IMG/VR virus record: IMGVR_UViG_3300008216_000051
Span: 1-29,767 of that record
Source: a virus
Length of the DNA stretch: 29,767 nucleotides
Reading direction: 5' to 3' (one strand)
This document shows, piece by piece, positions 1 through 10,073 of the stretch (position 1 is its first letter; each line of letters starts with the position of its first letter). The notes under the pieces were generated by a model. The model did not search any database. It saw only the letters and a list, made by a program, of their open reading frames with translations, and was not told where the DNA came from. Both the position numbers and the translations under genes were made by a program.

Positions 1-9
1 AACACAAGC

Positions 10-261
10 ATGGCAGGATTTAAACTAATGACTAATGAAGAATATAAAACTTATATTATACATGGCAGTCTTTATTCTAATATGAATAAAGGAGTAACTG
101 GTACTCCTATATGGGCTAAGAATCTTACCATACAAAGTGTTACCAAACCTGTTACTAATAAGGGTAATCCTATGTATCATAATCCTAATCAGCAGAGTAC
201 TTTTATTGCCAATAATACATTACCACAGTCAAACTATATGAACCCACGGAGAATGGCATAA
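10..261 (+). CDS. Small protein of unknown function (83 aa)
   Basis: I do not recognise this protein. It is polar, rich in Asn, Thr and Tyr, has no membrane segment and no cysteine. The ATG lies nine bases from the window edge, so its ribosome site cannot be judged and an upstream start cannot be excluded. Its TAA shares one base with the ATG of the next gene (TAATG), so the two are probably translated together. As first visible gene of the virion-structure operon it may be a small structural or accessory protein, but that rests on position only. Confidence 0.72.
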   Translation: MAGFKLMTNEEYKTYIIHGSLYSNMNKGVTGTPIWAKNLTIQSVTKPVTNKGNPMYHNPNQQSTFIANNTLPQSNYMNPRRMA

Positions 262-2507
262 TGGCATATAATGTAGAACAACTGCAAGATTTACAAAATA
301 AGATTGGTTCTGAACCTGTCATGCCTACTTCTTTGTCAAGATATAATGCTTTTGAAGGATTGAAACGTCAAGCTAAAGGTATGCCTCAACGTATACCTCA
401 ACGTAGAAATACTTTCCAACCAAGAACTATGCAAGAAGGTGGTCAACCAGACATGCTTGATGATGCACAGAATATAGCTTCAAAGGGTAGGTATGGAGAT
501 ACCATGTTGATGCATGTTAATCCAGAAGAGGTACGTGGTCTTTCTTCATTAGGTCCAGTAACTAAAAATCCTGAAACTGGTCTACCGGAAGCATTCTTTT
601 TTGCTGCTCCTTTAGTCGCAGGTCTTGCTGGTGCTGGTGCTGCTGCTGCTGGTACTGCTGCTGCTGCTACTGCTGGTGCTGGACTAATGGCTGGTTTAGG
701 TGGAATGTGGGCAGCATTAGGACCAATTGGACAGGGAATGTTGATTGGTGGAGGAATGGGTGGATTAAGAAGTTTATTTATGGGAGGAGAAAATCCATTA
801 AAAGATATATTATTGGGAGCTGCTTTCGGTGGTTTAACTGGTGGGGTTAGTCATCTTATTGGTGCTCCCGGTGCTGTAGCTCCCGGTGCAACGGAAGCTA
901 TTGAAGGTACTAAATTAGTTGCGGCTGGTCCTCCTGCTGGATTTAGTGGTGGTGTTTATGCTGATGCTTTGGCTGCTGGTCAACGAGGAGTTACGACGCC
1001 AACACTTGGTTTGGATGCTTTTAGAAATGTTGGTCGTGATATGCTGAGTGATATACCACCTTCTGTTATTACTCCTCCTCCAGATCTTACAGGTGGTGTA
1101 ATACAAACTGCTGGAACACCTAATTATTTACCGGGAACTACTTGGTCAGATCAGCCCGTTGCTACTACGACAGGAATTAGTCCTAAAACTTGGGCAGAAG
1201 CTGAAAAATATTATCCTTCTAAAGATTGGCCGCAAGGTTTTGTTGAGGACGCATTTCGTGGTCCTAGTCCAACAGTATTACAAAAGGCAGGAGAGGCTGG
1301 AATGAAAGCAGCTACTGCTCCAGAACCTTGGAGTTTTACAGATTGGTGGGGAAGACGAACAACTCCTGAGAGGATTGGATTAGGACTTGGTGCTACTACA
1401 TTAGGTCTTTCAGCTTTAGAAGGACCGCCAGCACAGGCTGAGATACCGGGATTAAGAACGCCAGCAGCTATTCCAGAGTTAGATCCATTTACCCCACGTA
1501 CTCCTATAGGAGGTAGAGGTGTGGAGTTCTATGAAAGAACTATAGGAGAAGGAAGAACTCCTGAAGAGGCACAGTATTTTACAGAAGATGAGATAGATGA
1601 AGAAGATGTGAATGTAGCCAAGGAAGGTGGTCTTGTATCTTTACAGATGGGAGGTACTACTAGTTTTGGTCAGTTACCGTATCATCCCGGCCATCCTGCT
1701 ATACCACCTGCACCTGCTGGTTATACATATGCTCCAACTATTAGAGGATATGGAGCACCAGTATTGAAGAAAACATCAGAGGTTGGTGGTGTATATATAG
1801 GAGGAGGGGGAGCGTCAACTCCTACACTTCTAAAAGGAGCAACGATGGGTGAACTTGGAAGAATTAATAGACCGGATTGGGAACGTGCTGGGGATACTAG
1901 TGCTGCTACTGCTGCTCCTGAACCATTTAAATTTCCTGCTGCAACTCCTTTCCAGAGTAATATTTCCTCTTTCAATATAGAAGATGCTTTAGCAAGAATA
2001 ACAGGACAAGATCAAGTTCCTCAAGTACCAGCAGTATTGCCTGAACAAGTTGCTGCTCCTATTTCAACGGATGTTGCTGTTCCAACAGATACATCTGCAT
2101 TAGGAGATCTTCTATCAAGATTTCAACAGACGGCACAAGTTGATCCAATAGCTGGATTAGTTGCATCTGGAGTAGGGGTAAATCAAGGAGGGAGTGTAGG
2201 ATTAGCTCGTGGAGGAGTATTTGAAGGACGAGTACAAGGACAAGGAGATGGTATGGCAGATCAAATAGCCTTTAATGTAGTACCACAAACTCCACAGGAT
2301 ATTCCTAATACTCCTGATGTGGCTTTACTTAGTTCAGATGAGTATGTTGTACCTGCTGATGTGGTATCCATGCTTGGTAATGGTAGCAGTACGGCTGGTG
2401 CTCAAGCACTAGATCAGTTTAATCAATTGATGAGAAAGAAAGCATTTGGTACAAATAGGCAACAAAGAGAACTTAATGCAGGAAGGGAGCTTTCAAGTCT
2501 AGTATAG
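261..2507 (+). CDS. Ala/Gly-rich putative virion protein (748 aa)
   Basis: Probable internal or tail-associated virion protein; exact role unknown. Residues about 111-200 form a long hydrophobic Ala/Gly stretch with glycine-zipper spacing, of the kind seen in proteins that insert into membranes during DNA ejection. Around residue 455 lies EGGLVSLQMGG, almost repeated in the 818-aa protein two genes downstream. The last 95 residues contain a GxVxGxGDGxxD segment followed by LSSDEYVVPADVVSMLGNGS, resembling a C-terminal motif I know from phage tape-measure-like and structural proteins. No enzyme motif is visible. The ATG overlaps the previous stop by one base and has GGAG upstream. The next gene starts directly after the TAG. 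Assignment to the virion rests on composition, motif and context. Confidence 0.8.
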   Translation: MAYNVEQLQDLQNKIGSEPVMPTSLSRYNAFEGLKRQAKGMPQRIPQRRNTFQPRTMQEGGQPDMLDDAQNIASKGRYGDTMLMHVNPEEVRGLSSLGPVTKNPETGLPEAFFFAAPLVAGLAGAGAAAAGTAAAATAGAGLMAGLGGMWAALGPIGQGMLIGGGMGGLRSLFMGGENPLKDILLGAAFGGLTGGVSHLIGAPGAVAPGATEAIEGTKLVAAGPPAGFSGGVYADALAAGQRGVTTPTLGLDAFRNVGRDMLSDIPPSVITPPPDLTGGVIQTAGTPNYLPGTTWSDQPVATTTGISPKTWAEAEKYYPSKDWPQGFVEDAFRGPSPTVLQKAGEAGMKAATAPEPWSFTDWWGRRTTPERIGLGLGATTLGLSALEGPPAQAEIPGLRTPAAIPELDPFTPRTPIGGRGVEFYERTIGEGRTPEEAQYFTEDEIDEEDVNVAKEGGLVSLQMGGTTSFGQLPYHPGHPAIPPAPAGYTYAPTIRGYGAPVLKKTSEVGGVYIGGGGASTPTLLKGATMGELGRINRPDWERAGDTSAATAAPEPFKFPAATPFQSNISSFNIEDALARITGQDQVPQVPAVLPEQVAAPISTDVAVPTDTSALGDLLSRFQQTAQVDPIAGLVASGVGVNQGGSVGLARGGVFEGRVQGQGDGMADQIAFNVVPQTPQDIPNTPDVALLSSDEYVVPADVVSMLGNGSSTAGAQALDQFNQLMRKKAFGTNRQQRELNAGRELSSLV

Positions 2508-2939
2508 ATGATTGTATATAAAGCAGAACCACAATATATAGATGTCTTGTGGCCTTATGTTGGTCCTCTTTTAAATGAAGCTATTAAACGTACAATAGGA
2601 GAGATTAATTTAGAAGATATAAAAGAGTGGTTGAAAGAACAAAGACAACAACTTTGGGTTATAGTGGATGAAGAAGAGAAGGAAATTATTGGAGCATTTA
2701 CAACTGAGATTTATATCTATCCAAACCAGAAACATTTAAGAGGACACTTGTGGGGAACAAAGAAGAATACATTAAAGAAGTGGATGGATAGTTGGAGTGA
2801 GCCTGTTGAAAAGTTTTGTAAGGAAAATAATATAAGTCATATAGAAACTGCTGGACGAGATGGTTGGACAAGAGCTTTAAAAAATAAAGGATACAAAAAG
2901 TACTATACTGTTTTAGTGAAGGAACTGGAAAATGAGTGA
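2508..2939 (+). CDS. GNAT-like protein, possible internal virion protein A analogue (143 aa)
   Basis: The pattern of an N-terminal strand-helix, a beta hairpin (LWVIVDEEEKEIIGAF) and a C-terminal GRDGWTRALKNKGYKKYY segment fits a small GNAT acetyltransferase fold. The last segment matches the usual alpha4-beta7 end of GNAT proteins, where a residue near the ligand is followed by a phenol-rich strand. A canonical acetyl-CoA P-loop (Q/RxxGxG/A) is not evident, so activity is doubtful. T7-like phages carry a GNAT-like protein, internal virion protein A (gp13), among their late structural genes, and this copy sits between two putative virion proteins. The ATG abuts the previous stop with no gap and the end overlaps the next gene by eight bases, so translation is coupled. 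Confidence 0.75.
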   Translation: MIVYKAEPQYIDVLWPYVGPLLNEAIKRTIGEINLEDIKEWLKEQRQQLWVIVDEEEKEIIGAFTTEIYIYPNQKHLRGHLWGTKKNTLKKWMDSWSEPVEKFCKENNISHIETAGRDGWTRALKNKGYKKYYTVLVKELENE

Positions 2940-5388
2940 TACAAGAGAATATATTTCAAACTTAGATATGCCCGAAAAGATTTCATTGTTCAAGGAATTA
3001 TACAATGAACTTGCAGGATATGGCATAGAAGGAGATACGGAGCTTGCTCATGTAAATACATTTGAAGCATCTCTATTAAAGTCTCTTGGTGGATCAGGCA
3101 CTCTTAATGATATTACTAATTTTAGAGAATATAAAGGAGGTGGAAGTCAACCAGCACCAGTAGCACCACCTGCACAACAGACAATTACGCAAACATCGGA
3201 ATTTCCCACAGAATTAAAACCATTTATCTCAGATGTTCTTGGAGCAGGTCGAGCTGAATTTGAACGTGAGAAGGCAGAAGGCTTACAACCTTTCCCCGGT
3301 CCACAGATTGCTCCCTTTACTCCAGAACAACAAGCAGCTTTTGCCGCCGGTAGGGAACAATTTACTGGTCTTGCCGGTACACCATTGGCACGAGCAGCCA
3401 CATATTATCAACCTGCCTTGGCAGCGACTGCACTTGGAACTGCTGAAATAGGAGCAGAAGATATTGGTCGTAGGATGGACCCCTTTTTGCAGAACGTAGT
3501 AGATATTGCAAAGAGAGAAGCTCGTTCAGATGAAGAAGTAGCAAGACAAAGAAGGGCAGCACAAGCTGTAGCAGGTCAAGGATTTCTTGGAGGAACTCGT
3601 CCTGCCTTTGTTGAGTCTCAGGCTGAACAGGATCTTGCAGAACGACTAGGTGATATACAGGCACGAGGATTATCTGCATCATTCCAGCAAGCACAAACAG
3701 CGGCTGAACAGCAACGAGCAAGAGAGATGACAGGTGGTAGACAGTTTGCCACATTGGGTGATGTAACAGGTGCAAGAGCACGCTCTGATATTGCTGGTCT
3801 TGCTGGTGTAGGAGAAACACAACAGCAAAGAACACAACAGGCATTGGATATAGCTAAAAGAGAATTTGAAGAAGAGAGAGCTTTCCCGCAATCTGCACTA
3901 CAAAGATATGCATCATTGATACGTGGCTTCCCACTTCAAGCTACTCAGCAGAGATTTGCCACACAGACTGTACCTACACCTTCCTTAGCTCAAACATTGG
4001 TTGGTGGTCTTGGTACGGCTGCTGGATTATATGGAGCTTTTGGTGGATTTGGATCTCGTGCTGCTGCGGAGGGTGGGCTTGTCTCCTTACAACAGGGTGG
4101 ACAACTTCCCGGCGCTGGATTTGCTATGGGAGATGTTGGTGGAGCTGGTGTAGCTCCTATGCCAACTGCCAGACAGATGCCAACTTCACAGGATGTACAA
4201 GAGGCTATGGAGCTACTTAGACAACGAGGAGCGGCTATAAGGAGTATGTCTTTACCACAGGTGCCACAAACGAATTTACCCACTGAGATCTCCTCTCAGG
4301 CACTCTCAGGGGTACTTCCTGCTGCTGAAGGTGGGTTGATGTCTGTTGTTAAACGGCAGGATGGTGATTTAGTAGGACCAATAACTATGGACGACATAAG
4401 GCGACGGTATCTTGCTTTTAAAGAGGCTCCTTTCGGTGCAACCAAAGCAGAGTATCTTCCAGTACAGGAGGCTCGTCAAGCTCAAGCAACTAGAGCACAA
4501 GAGATGTCTCAGAGATATGAACAACGACAAAAGGATTTACATGAACAACGAATAAGAGAACAATATGGTAATGTTGCTCAGTTCTTTGCTCGTCTTGGTA
4601 CAGATGTTTCTCCTGCTGCGCAAGCAGGTGGAATATCAGGGCTTCTTGGTGCGGGTGTATCTTCTCTGAAAGAAACAGTTCCTGAAGCACTAGCTACAGA
4701 AAAAGAATTTTATGGATTAGGGCTGACTCTTGAAGATAAACTTTCTGAGGCTGAACTTGCTGGACTAGCAGCGCAAACAGGAGTAGAGGAAGGAAAGTTA
4801 TCTGATATACTGGCACAAACCGGAGCTGAACGTACTGCTAGAGGAGAGGAATTAGCAAGTGGTATTGATATCTATGAAGCACAAATTGAAGAAATACAGG
4901 CAGAGGCTGATCTTGCAGCAGCAAAGGCAACTGGTAATTTAAAAACTTCAGATTTTAATGCAGCAATGAGAATGGTACAAGTACTATATCCTAATGCTAT
5001 CTTATCATCGATAGGTGATGAATTAGTATGGGATAAAAAGGCAATGGGATCTAGTGCATCTTTAGTAGCAACTAATTTACAAGTAGATTATATACGTGCA
5101 TTACGACAAGCTCAAGATGGAGGACTCTCAAGTATTGAAGCACAGGATTATGCAATAAGTGAAATTATGCCAACAATTAGAGCAATAGTTGCACAAGATC
5201 CAGATACACCACCTATTCCACTTCCTAATCAAAAAGCAATTGATGAATTAAAGGCAGATCCTTTGGGAGAAGCACTTATAGAGGATGATCAAGGAAAGAT
5301 GGTTCCAAGTGGAGCAAATAATATATCTGCTTTTATGATAGAATTTAAATTAAGTAAATCTGAAGTACTAGCTTTACTTAAAGATTAA
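2932..5388 (+). CDS. Putative virion protein (818 aa)
   Basis: Large soluble protein without an enzyme motif, probably part of the virion. After a short acidic N-terminal region and a Pro/Gln linker (about residues 70-90), residues about 90-135 contain PTELKPFISDVLGAGRAEFE and GPQIAPFTPEQQAAF, a segment I recall from uncultured marine phage structural proteins. Residues 140-340 are Gln/Ala/Arg-rich and predicted helical. Residues about 350-375 are Gly/Ala-rich and hydrophobic, followed by EGGLVSLQQGG, shared with the 748-aa protein, and a weaker copy EGGLMSVV near residue 467. The C-terminal third is helical and charged. The ATG overlaps the preceding stop by eight bases and is preceded by GAAGGA. 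Tail, connector or internal role cannot be decided from sequence. Confidence 0.8.
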   Translation: MSDTREYISNLDMPEKISLFKELYNELAGYGIEGDTELAHVNTFEASLLKSLGGSGTLNDITNFREYKGGGSQPAPVAPPAQQTITQTSEFPTELKPFISDVLGAGRAEFEREKAEGLQPFPGPQIAPFTPEQQAAFAAGREQFTGLAGTPLARAATYYQPALAATALGTAEIGAEDIGRRMDPFLQNVVDIAKREARSDEEVARQRRAAQAVAGQGFLGGTRPAFVESQAEQDLAERLGDIQARGLSASFQQAQTAAEQQRAREMTGGRQFATLGDVTGARARSDIAGLAGVGETQQQRTQQALDIAKREFEEERAFPQSALQRYASLIRGFPLQATQQRFATQTVPTPSLAQTLVGGLGTAAGLYGAFGGFGSRAAAEGGLVSLQQGGQLPGAGFAMGDVGGAGVAPMPTARQMPTSQDVQEAMELLRQRGAAIRSMSLPQVPQTNLPTEISSQALSGVLPAAEGGLMSVVKRQDGDLVGPITMDDIRRRYLAFKEAPFGATKAEYLPVQEARQAQATRAQEMSQRYEQRQKDLHEQRIREQYGNVAQFFARLGTDVSPAAQAGGISGLLGAGVSSLKETVPEALATEKEFYGLGLTLEDKLSEAELAGLAAQTGVEEGKLSDILAQTGAERTARGEELASGIDIYEAQIEEIQAEADLAAAKATGNLKTSDFNAAMRMVQVLYPNAILSSIGDELVWDKKAMGSSASLVATNLQVDYIRALRQAQDGGLSSIEAQDYAISEIMPTIRAIVAQDPDTPPIPLPNQKAIDELKADPLGEALIEDDQGKMVPSGANNISAFMIEFKLSKSEVLALLKD

Positions 5389-5408
5389 TTAAAGTAAGGA
5401 AATTATGA

Positions 5409-8400
5409 ATGGCTAGTAAATGGTCAGATCCTAAATATCATCAAGGTGGTGTTGAAGTTGATACTGCTCCAGATCCTGATACAGATAAGGAAGAAGAAGT
5501 ATCTGTAGAGGAGTTAAGAGCAAGGGCTGCTGGTTTTGAAGAAATGCCTGAAATTGGATTTCCTAAATTTCCTTGGTCTAAAGATGATCCTCGCAAAAGA
5601 GTAATACCTGAAACTGGTAGAGAGTATACTGCTAAGATGGAGCCAGCTTGGGAAGCTATAAAGTTTGATCCTGAAACTAAGACTTTAAAATGGAAGTATG
5701 AGGAGAAACGTGAACCAACTTATACAATGAAAGAGTTGGATAAACATCCAAAGTGGCTTAAAAATGCACGAATTATTTATAAAGAAGAAGAAGGCGAGGA
5801 TTATAAAAAATCTGATGCAGAGTTATCACAATGGTTTAAACGTAGACATTCCAGATTAGGTAATAATATGCTTAATATGGGATTAACTGCATTGGATGCA
5901 AAGAACATGTCACCAAAAACAAGACAAGCATTTGCTGATTCTCTGGATTCTTTTGTTGATACAAAATCTGATATAGGATCTTTTGCGAGAGCAGTCTGGA
6001 ATACCGTAATTGATCCTACAACATGGATACCTATTGGAGGAAGTATTTTTGCAAAGCCTATTGCAAAGAAACTTGGACTCAAGGGATTACAGAAGTTACT
6101 GTTGAAGTTTGATAAGCCTCATCTAATAAAAAAGGAGTTAGAAAAAGAGGTAGGTAAAACAGCAGCGGCAACATTTGCAACAAAAGGTTTTGCAAAAGAA
6201 ATAACAACTGAAACATTATCAAAAGCACAGAAGGATGCAGCAAAAGAATTAGCAAAGAATGCTGCTAGAGTAGGAGCACCAATTACTGGAGCGTGGTCAG
6301 GTGCATATGATGCTGAACATCAATGGTTAAGTAGAGAAGTAAATAGAACTGGTTGGGAAGAATTTGATCCTGTACAAACAGCAAAGGCTGTTTTTCTTGG
6401 AACATTTATTGGTGGACCAGCTTCTTATAAGATAGCTAATGTAGCAGCATTATTAGGATCTCGTCGTGTTCTACGTAATCATCAAGGTAGATTGGATTAT
6501 CTTGATTATGAGGCTACTAGAAAAAAGTTAGATAGTTCAGATGAATTAATTCCTAATAGAGCTTCGTATAGTGATATTGAATCTACAGCAGCCAGATTAC
6601 AAAAAGATTTAAATACAAACGGGGTTGTTAATTTAGATATAAAAGGAACAAGAGCACGAACTGTAAAGCAGCAAAAGAAAGTAGATATAAAGGGAGATGC
6701 TGCTAAGAATGCAACCTTTGAAGATATTCAAGATACTTTTCGTAGATATGGAATTGAATTAGATCAAGGTGCTACAAGAGGACAGTTCGTAGGACGAAAA
6801 ATTACAGAGTTTGGAGAAGGTATAATTGATCCAGCCACAGGACGTAAAACAAAGGAAGTAGTTTGGGCTAGATTTAAAAGAATGGCTTACTCTGACAGTG
6901 GTTTAGGAAGGAGATTTGAATCTTCAAGAAGGAGATTTGATGCTAATTCTTTAAAAGCAGAGAGAGCAATAAAGAAAAGATTAGGTAGTTTGAAGACGGC
7001 TATGGAAAAGGACTATGGTACTAAAGCAAAAAATATAGGAGAAGATACGTTTGGACTTATAGATCGGGCTTTACGAGGATATACTGTACATCTTCCTAAA
7101 AATGTTGCTCGTGAAGTATCTAAGATGCGTAAACATATTGATTACTTACAACAAAGATTGTGGGATAGTGGAGTACTTAAAAAAGAATATGATGCTGAAG
7201 GTAAATTAAAACAGGATAGTCTTGCTTTTAAGATAAAAAAATCTATGGATGGAGAAGATCCAGAATTATATATTACAAGACAATACGAAGTATTTGATAA
7301 TCCAGATTGGGCTACAAAAATAGGAGCTAATTTAGAAGTATTAAATACTGCAAGAAATTTTCTACGAGGAAGATTAAGAAATAATAATGAGTTTCAAGAA
7401 TTAGATGACAGAGCATTAAAGGCAAAGTATACAGACAAGCAAGGACTTGAAAAATTTGATTATAATAAAGCAGGTTTAACTGATGAAGAAGCGGCAAAAC
7501 ATCAAGCGTTTATAGGTAAAGGCGGAACTCTTGATAAACTTATGTATGAACTTACTCATGCAACAGATGAGGAAAGTTTATTTCATATGTTTTCTAATCA
7601 AAGACCATTAGGAAGAAAGGCTTTAGAAATATTAAAGCGTAGAGAAGATATACCTAGTGAATTAAGAGTATTGATGGGAGAGTATAAAGAGCCTTTTGCA
7701 AATTTTCAAAATTCAGTTATGAAACTGGAGCAAACTATAGCTACTTATCAGTATGAAAAAGAACTTGCTGATCTTATCAGGGCTGGTTTACTGGACGGTG
7801 CAGGTACATTTAATCCTGATGTAGGTAGAGTAGTAGCTCTACAATCAAGAATGCCTAAACGGGCAGGTGTGGCACGTCCTCTTGCAGAAGGGTTGTCTGC
7901 TGAAGATACTGGTATTAATCGTCCTTTAGATGGAATGCATGGAACTAATGAGGTTGCAGATGCTATTCTAAAAGGGAATGAGATTTTTCAAGATCATAAT
8001 TTCTTTAAGCCAGTTCAATATTATCTTTCAGCACAAGCACAAACAAGATTAACCAAGACTGTTTATAACACAGCCGCTATAGCTAGAAACTTTTTAACTG
8101 CTGGAATCATGGCTGTAGGTGCAGGATATATAAATCCAAGAAATTTAAGAGCACTCCCTAAAGTTTTTAAAGGTATGTATAAGTTAAGTGATGAAACATT
8201 ACAGGCTGAAATGGAGAAAGGATCATATTTAGGTTTCCTACAAAGTGGTACAATTTTAGGAGCATTTAGAGCAGCAATGGGAGATGCAGCAGATCCTTCT
8301 TTTTGGAATGGAAGTAATCCATTATATACAAGAGGGAACAAAGTTAAAGCAGCAGCAAAACGGGCGAATATTTCAGTAGTTAAATTTTACCAGCTTATGG

Positions 8401-10064
8401 ATGATGTTTGGAAACAGTTTGGATTTCTTAGTGAAAGAGATATACAAAGACCTATTCTTAGAGATACGGCTCATCTTGCTAAAGCTAAAAGAGAGGCTGG
8501 TGAGCAACTGACTCCTGAAGAAAATGATTTGGTAAAGGTGATGGATGCTCAGGGTACTGGTGATTATAATCCTGACTTAGATATTGTTCATACCTTTAAG
8601 AGTGCTGATGGTATTACAGTAAATATAACAAGAGTAGAACAAATTGCTGCTGATAATGTTGCAAAATATATGCAGAATTATGCAGGAGTTCCTCAATTTG
8701 TTCGCTACTCCCGTCTTTTACCAGCGGCTGACTTTCTTGCTTTTAATACAGAGCTGGCAAGAAATCAGAAAAATATACTAGTGGCTGCTGGAAGTGATTG
8801 GCTTGAAGGTGGGCGTGTGATGAAAAGAAATATTATTCTTCCAGATGGAACAAGAGTAGGAGAGGCTCAAAGAGCAATAGGGCGACGTAGAATGGGTTCT
8901 CAAATAGCTGCTCAATCGGCAGCAGTAGCTATGTCGGGAGCCTCTACATTATATCTTGGCCTTAAATATGGAGGAGATGTTTGGGATTATATACGAGGTG
9001 AAGATGAAGTTGAAGCCAATACAGATGGTATTGAATCCTTTGACCAAGACTATGCTCGTGGAACTACATATGCCTATTTAACAAAACCGGAGAATGGTAC
9101 AGGAGTAAGAATGAATTTGTCCTTCTCCAATCCATATGCTGTTATGCAAGATCCTATACGTGGAACGCTGCGTGATATGGCTAACGGTACATTTAGTGAA
9201 GAAGGAGTAACGGATGCTGTAACTAAAGCTGTTCTAAAACCATTGGGAGAAATAATGGGACCATCTATGTTTTTTGAAAGTTTTATTAATCTATATAAAA
9301 ATACGGATGCGTATGGAAGACCTATTGTGGATGTGAGACAAAAGACTATTCCACAAAATGTGATGGCTGTAATAGGAGAATTGTGGAAACCTTATGAACC
9401 GGGAGTCATTAGAGATGCAGAAAGGATTGTTAGATCTGTAACGGATCGTCCTGAAGGTCAGGAATATGCTTTAAAACCGGGAACATATCCAAGAAAATAT
9501 ACTACATTTCAAGCCATAGCTGGTTTAGTTGGAATGCGTCCAGAATATTATGATGTAAAAAATAATATGCTTGGTCAAATGCAAAAAGAAAAACAAGTAA
9601 CTGGAAAGGCTAGTCAAATATTTAATAGGATGGTTCATAATCAACAGACTGTAACTGCTGATGATCTTGCAAAAGCATATGCACATTCTTTGGATGTGCA
9701 ATATAAAAGTGCCAGACGAATGGCTAATATTATAGAGAGAGCAAAAGCATCTGGTCTGAGCAAGAAAGAAATTATAAACTTTATTACAAAGGACGGCATG
9801 TTCTCAGATAAATTAGATTCAAAGATGTTTGCTGATATGGTTAATAAAGGTAAGTTCCTTCCATCAAAGCCAAATATAGGAGAGATGCGTCTATGGGCAA
9901 AGTATGCAAAGGATAATGGATTGCATCAGCCAGATATAAAGGGAGCGCAACGAGAATTAATAAACATATGGAAAAATAGTTTAGGACAGAGTGTAGGTAG
10001 AGATGATCAACCAGTTACTTCAACACGTAAAAGTAAATGGTCAGATCCTACATATCATCAATAG
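5409..10064 (+). CDS. Giant putative internal virion / DNA-ejection protein (1551 aa)
   Basis: Largest gene of the window. Length, charge and position between structural genes and lysis genes match the largest internal virion protein of T7-like phages, or its functional equivalent in other podoviruses; the sequence has no enzyme motif I can name. Residues about 115-240 (acidic, then WFKRRHSRLGNN and a hydrophobic DPTTWIPIGGSIFAKPIAKK region) resemble large proteins of uncultured marine phages. The middle is Lys/Arg/Ala-rich and helical; hydrophobic patches occur near residues 885-905 and 1165-1185. The peptide SKWSDPKYHQ at residues 3-12 returns as SKWSDPTYHQ at the extreme C-terminus. The start at 5409 is preceded by AAGGAA; the ATG four bases earlier is closed by a stop after three codons. 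Confidence 0.82.
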   Translation: MASKWSDPKYHQGGVEVDTAPDPDTDKEEEVSVEELRARAAGFEEMPEIGFPKFPWSKDDPRKRVIPETGREYTAKMEPAWEAIKFDPETKTLKWKYEEKREPTYTMKELDKHPKWLKNARIIYKEEEGEDYKKSDAELSQWFKRRHSRLGNNMLNMGLTALDAKNMSPKTRQAFADSLDSFVDTKSDIGSFARAVWNTVIDPTTWIPIGGSIFAKPIAKKLGLKGLQKLLLKFDKPHLIKKELEKEVGKTAAATFATKGFAKEITTETLSKAQKDAAKELAKNAARVGAPITGAWSGAYDAEHQWLSREVNRTGWEEFDPVQTAKAVFLGTFIGGPASYKIANVAALLGSRRVLRNHQGRLDYLDYEATRKKLDSSDELIPNRASYSDIESTAARLQKDLNTNGVVNLDIKGTRARTVKQQKKVDIKGDAAKNATFEDIQDTFRRYGIELDQGATRGQFVGRKITEFGEGIIDPATGRKTKEVVWARFKRMAYSDSGLGRRFESSRRRFDANSLKAERAIKKRLGSLKTAMEKDYGTKAKNIGEDTFGLIDRALRGYTVHLPKNVAREVSKMRKHIDYLQQRLWDSGVLKKEYDAEGKLKQDSLAFKIKKSMDGEDPELYITRQYEVFDNPDWATKIGANLEVLNTARNFLRGRLRNNNEFQELDDRALKAKYTDKQGLEKFDYNKAGLTDEEAAKHQAFIGKGGTLDKLMYELTHATDEESLFHMFSNQRPLGRKALEILKRREDIPSELRVLMGEYKEPFANFQNSVMKLEQTIATYQYEKELADLIRAGLLDGAGTFNPDVGRVVALQSRMPKRAGVARPLAEGLSAEDTGINRPLDGMHGTNEVADAILKGNEIFQDHNFFKPVQYYLSAQAQTRLTKTVYNTAAIARNFLTAGIMAVGAGYINPRNLRALPKVFKGMYKLSDETLQAEMEKGSYLGFLQSGTILGAFRAAMGDAADPSFWNGSNPLYTRGNKVKAAAKRANISVVKFYQLMDDVWKQFGFLSERDIQRPILRDTAHLAKAKREAGEQLTPEENDLVKVMDAQGTGDYNPDLDIVHTFKSADGITVNITRVEQIAADNVAKYMQNYAGVPQFVRYSRLLPAADFLAFNTELARNQKNILVAAGSDWLEGGRVMKRNIILPDGTRVGEAQRAIGRRRMGSQIAAQSAAVAMSGASTLYLGLKYGGDVWDYIRGEDEVEANTDGIESFDQDYARGTTYAYLTKPENGTGVRMNLSFSNPYAVMQDPIRGTLRDMANGTFSEEGVTDAVTKAVLKPLGEIMGPSMFFESFINLYKNTDAYGRPIVDVRQKTIPQNVMAVIGELWKPYEPGVIRDAERIVRSVTDRPEGQEYALKPGTYPRKYTTFQAIAGLVGMRPEYYDVKNNMLGQMQKEKQVTGKASQIFNRMVHNQQTVTADDLAKAYAHSLDVQYKSARRMANIIERAKASGLSKKEIINFITKDGMFSDKLDSKMFADMVNKGKFLPSKPNIGEMRLWAKYAKDNGLHQPDIKGAQRELINIWKNSLGQSVGRDDQPVTSTRKSKWSDPTYHQ

Positions 10065-10073
10065 GAGTTTAAT

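Noticed and set aside
3362-3844. Open frame of 160 codons on the minus strand
   Set aside because: It lies opposite the 818-aa gene, is Leu/Gln/Val-rich as expected of an antisense reading of Gln/Ala-rich DNA, and has no operon partner.
10032-10061. The 30-base direct repeat as an attachment site
   Set aside because: Both copies are in frame at the ends of one gene and encode the same peptide; no integrase is in the window.
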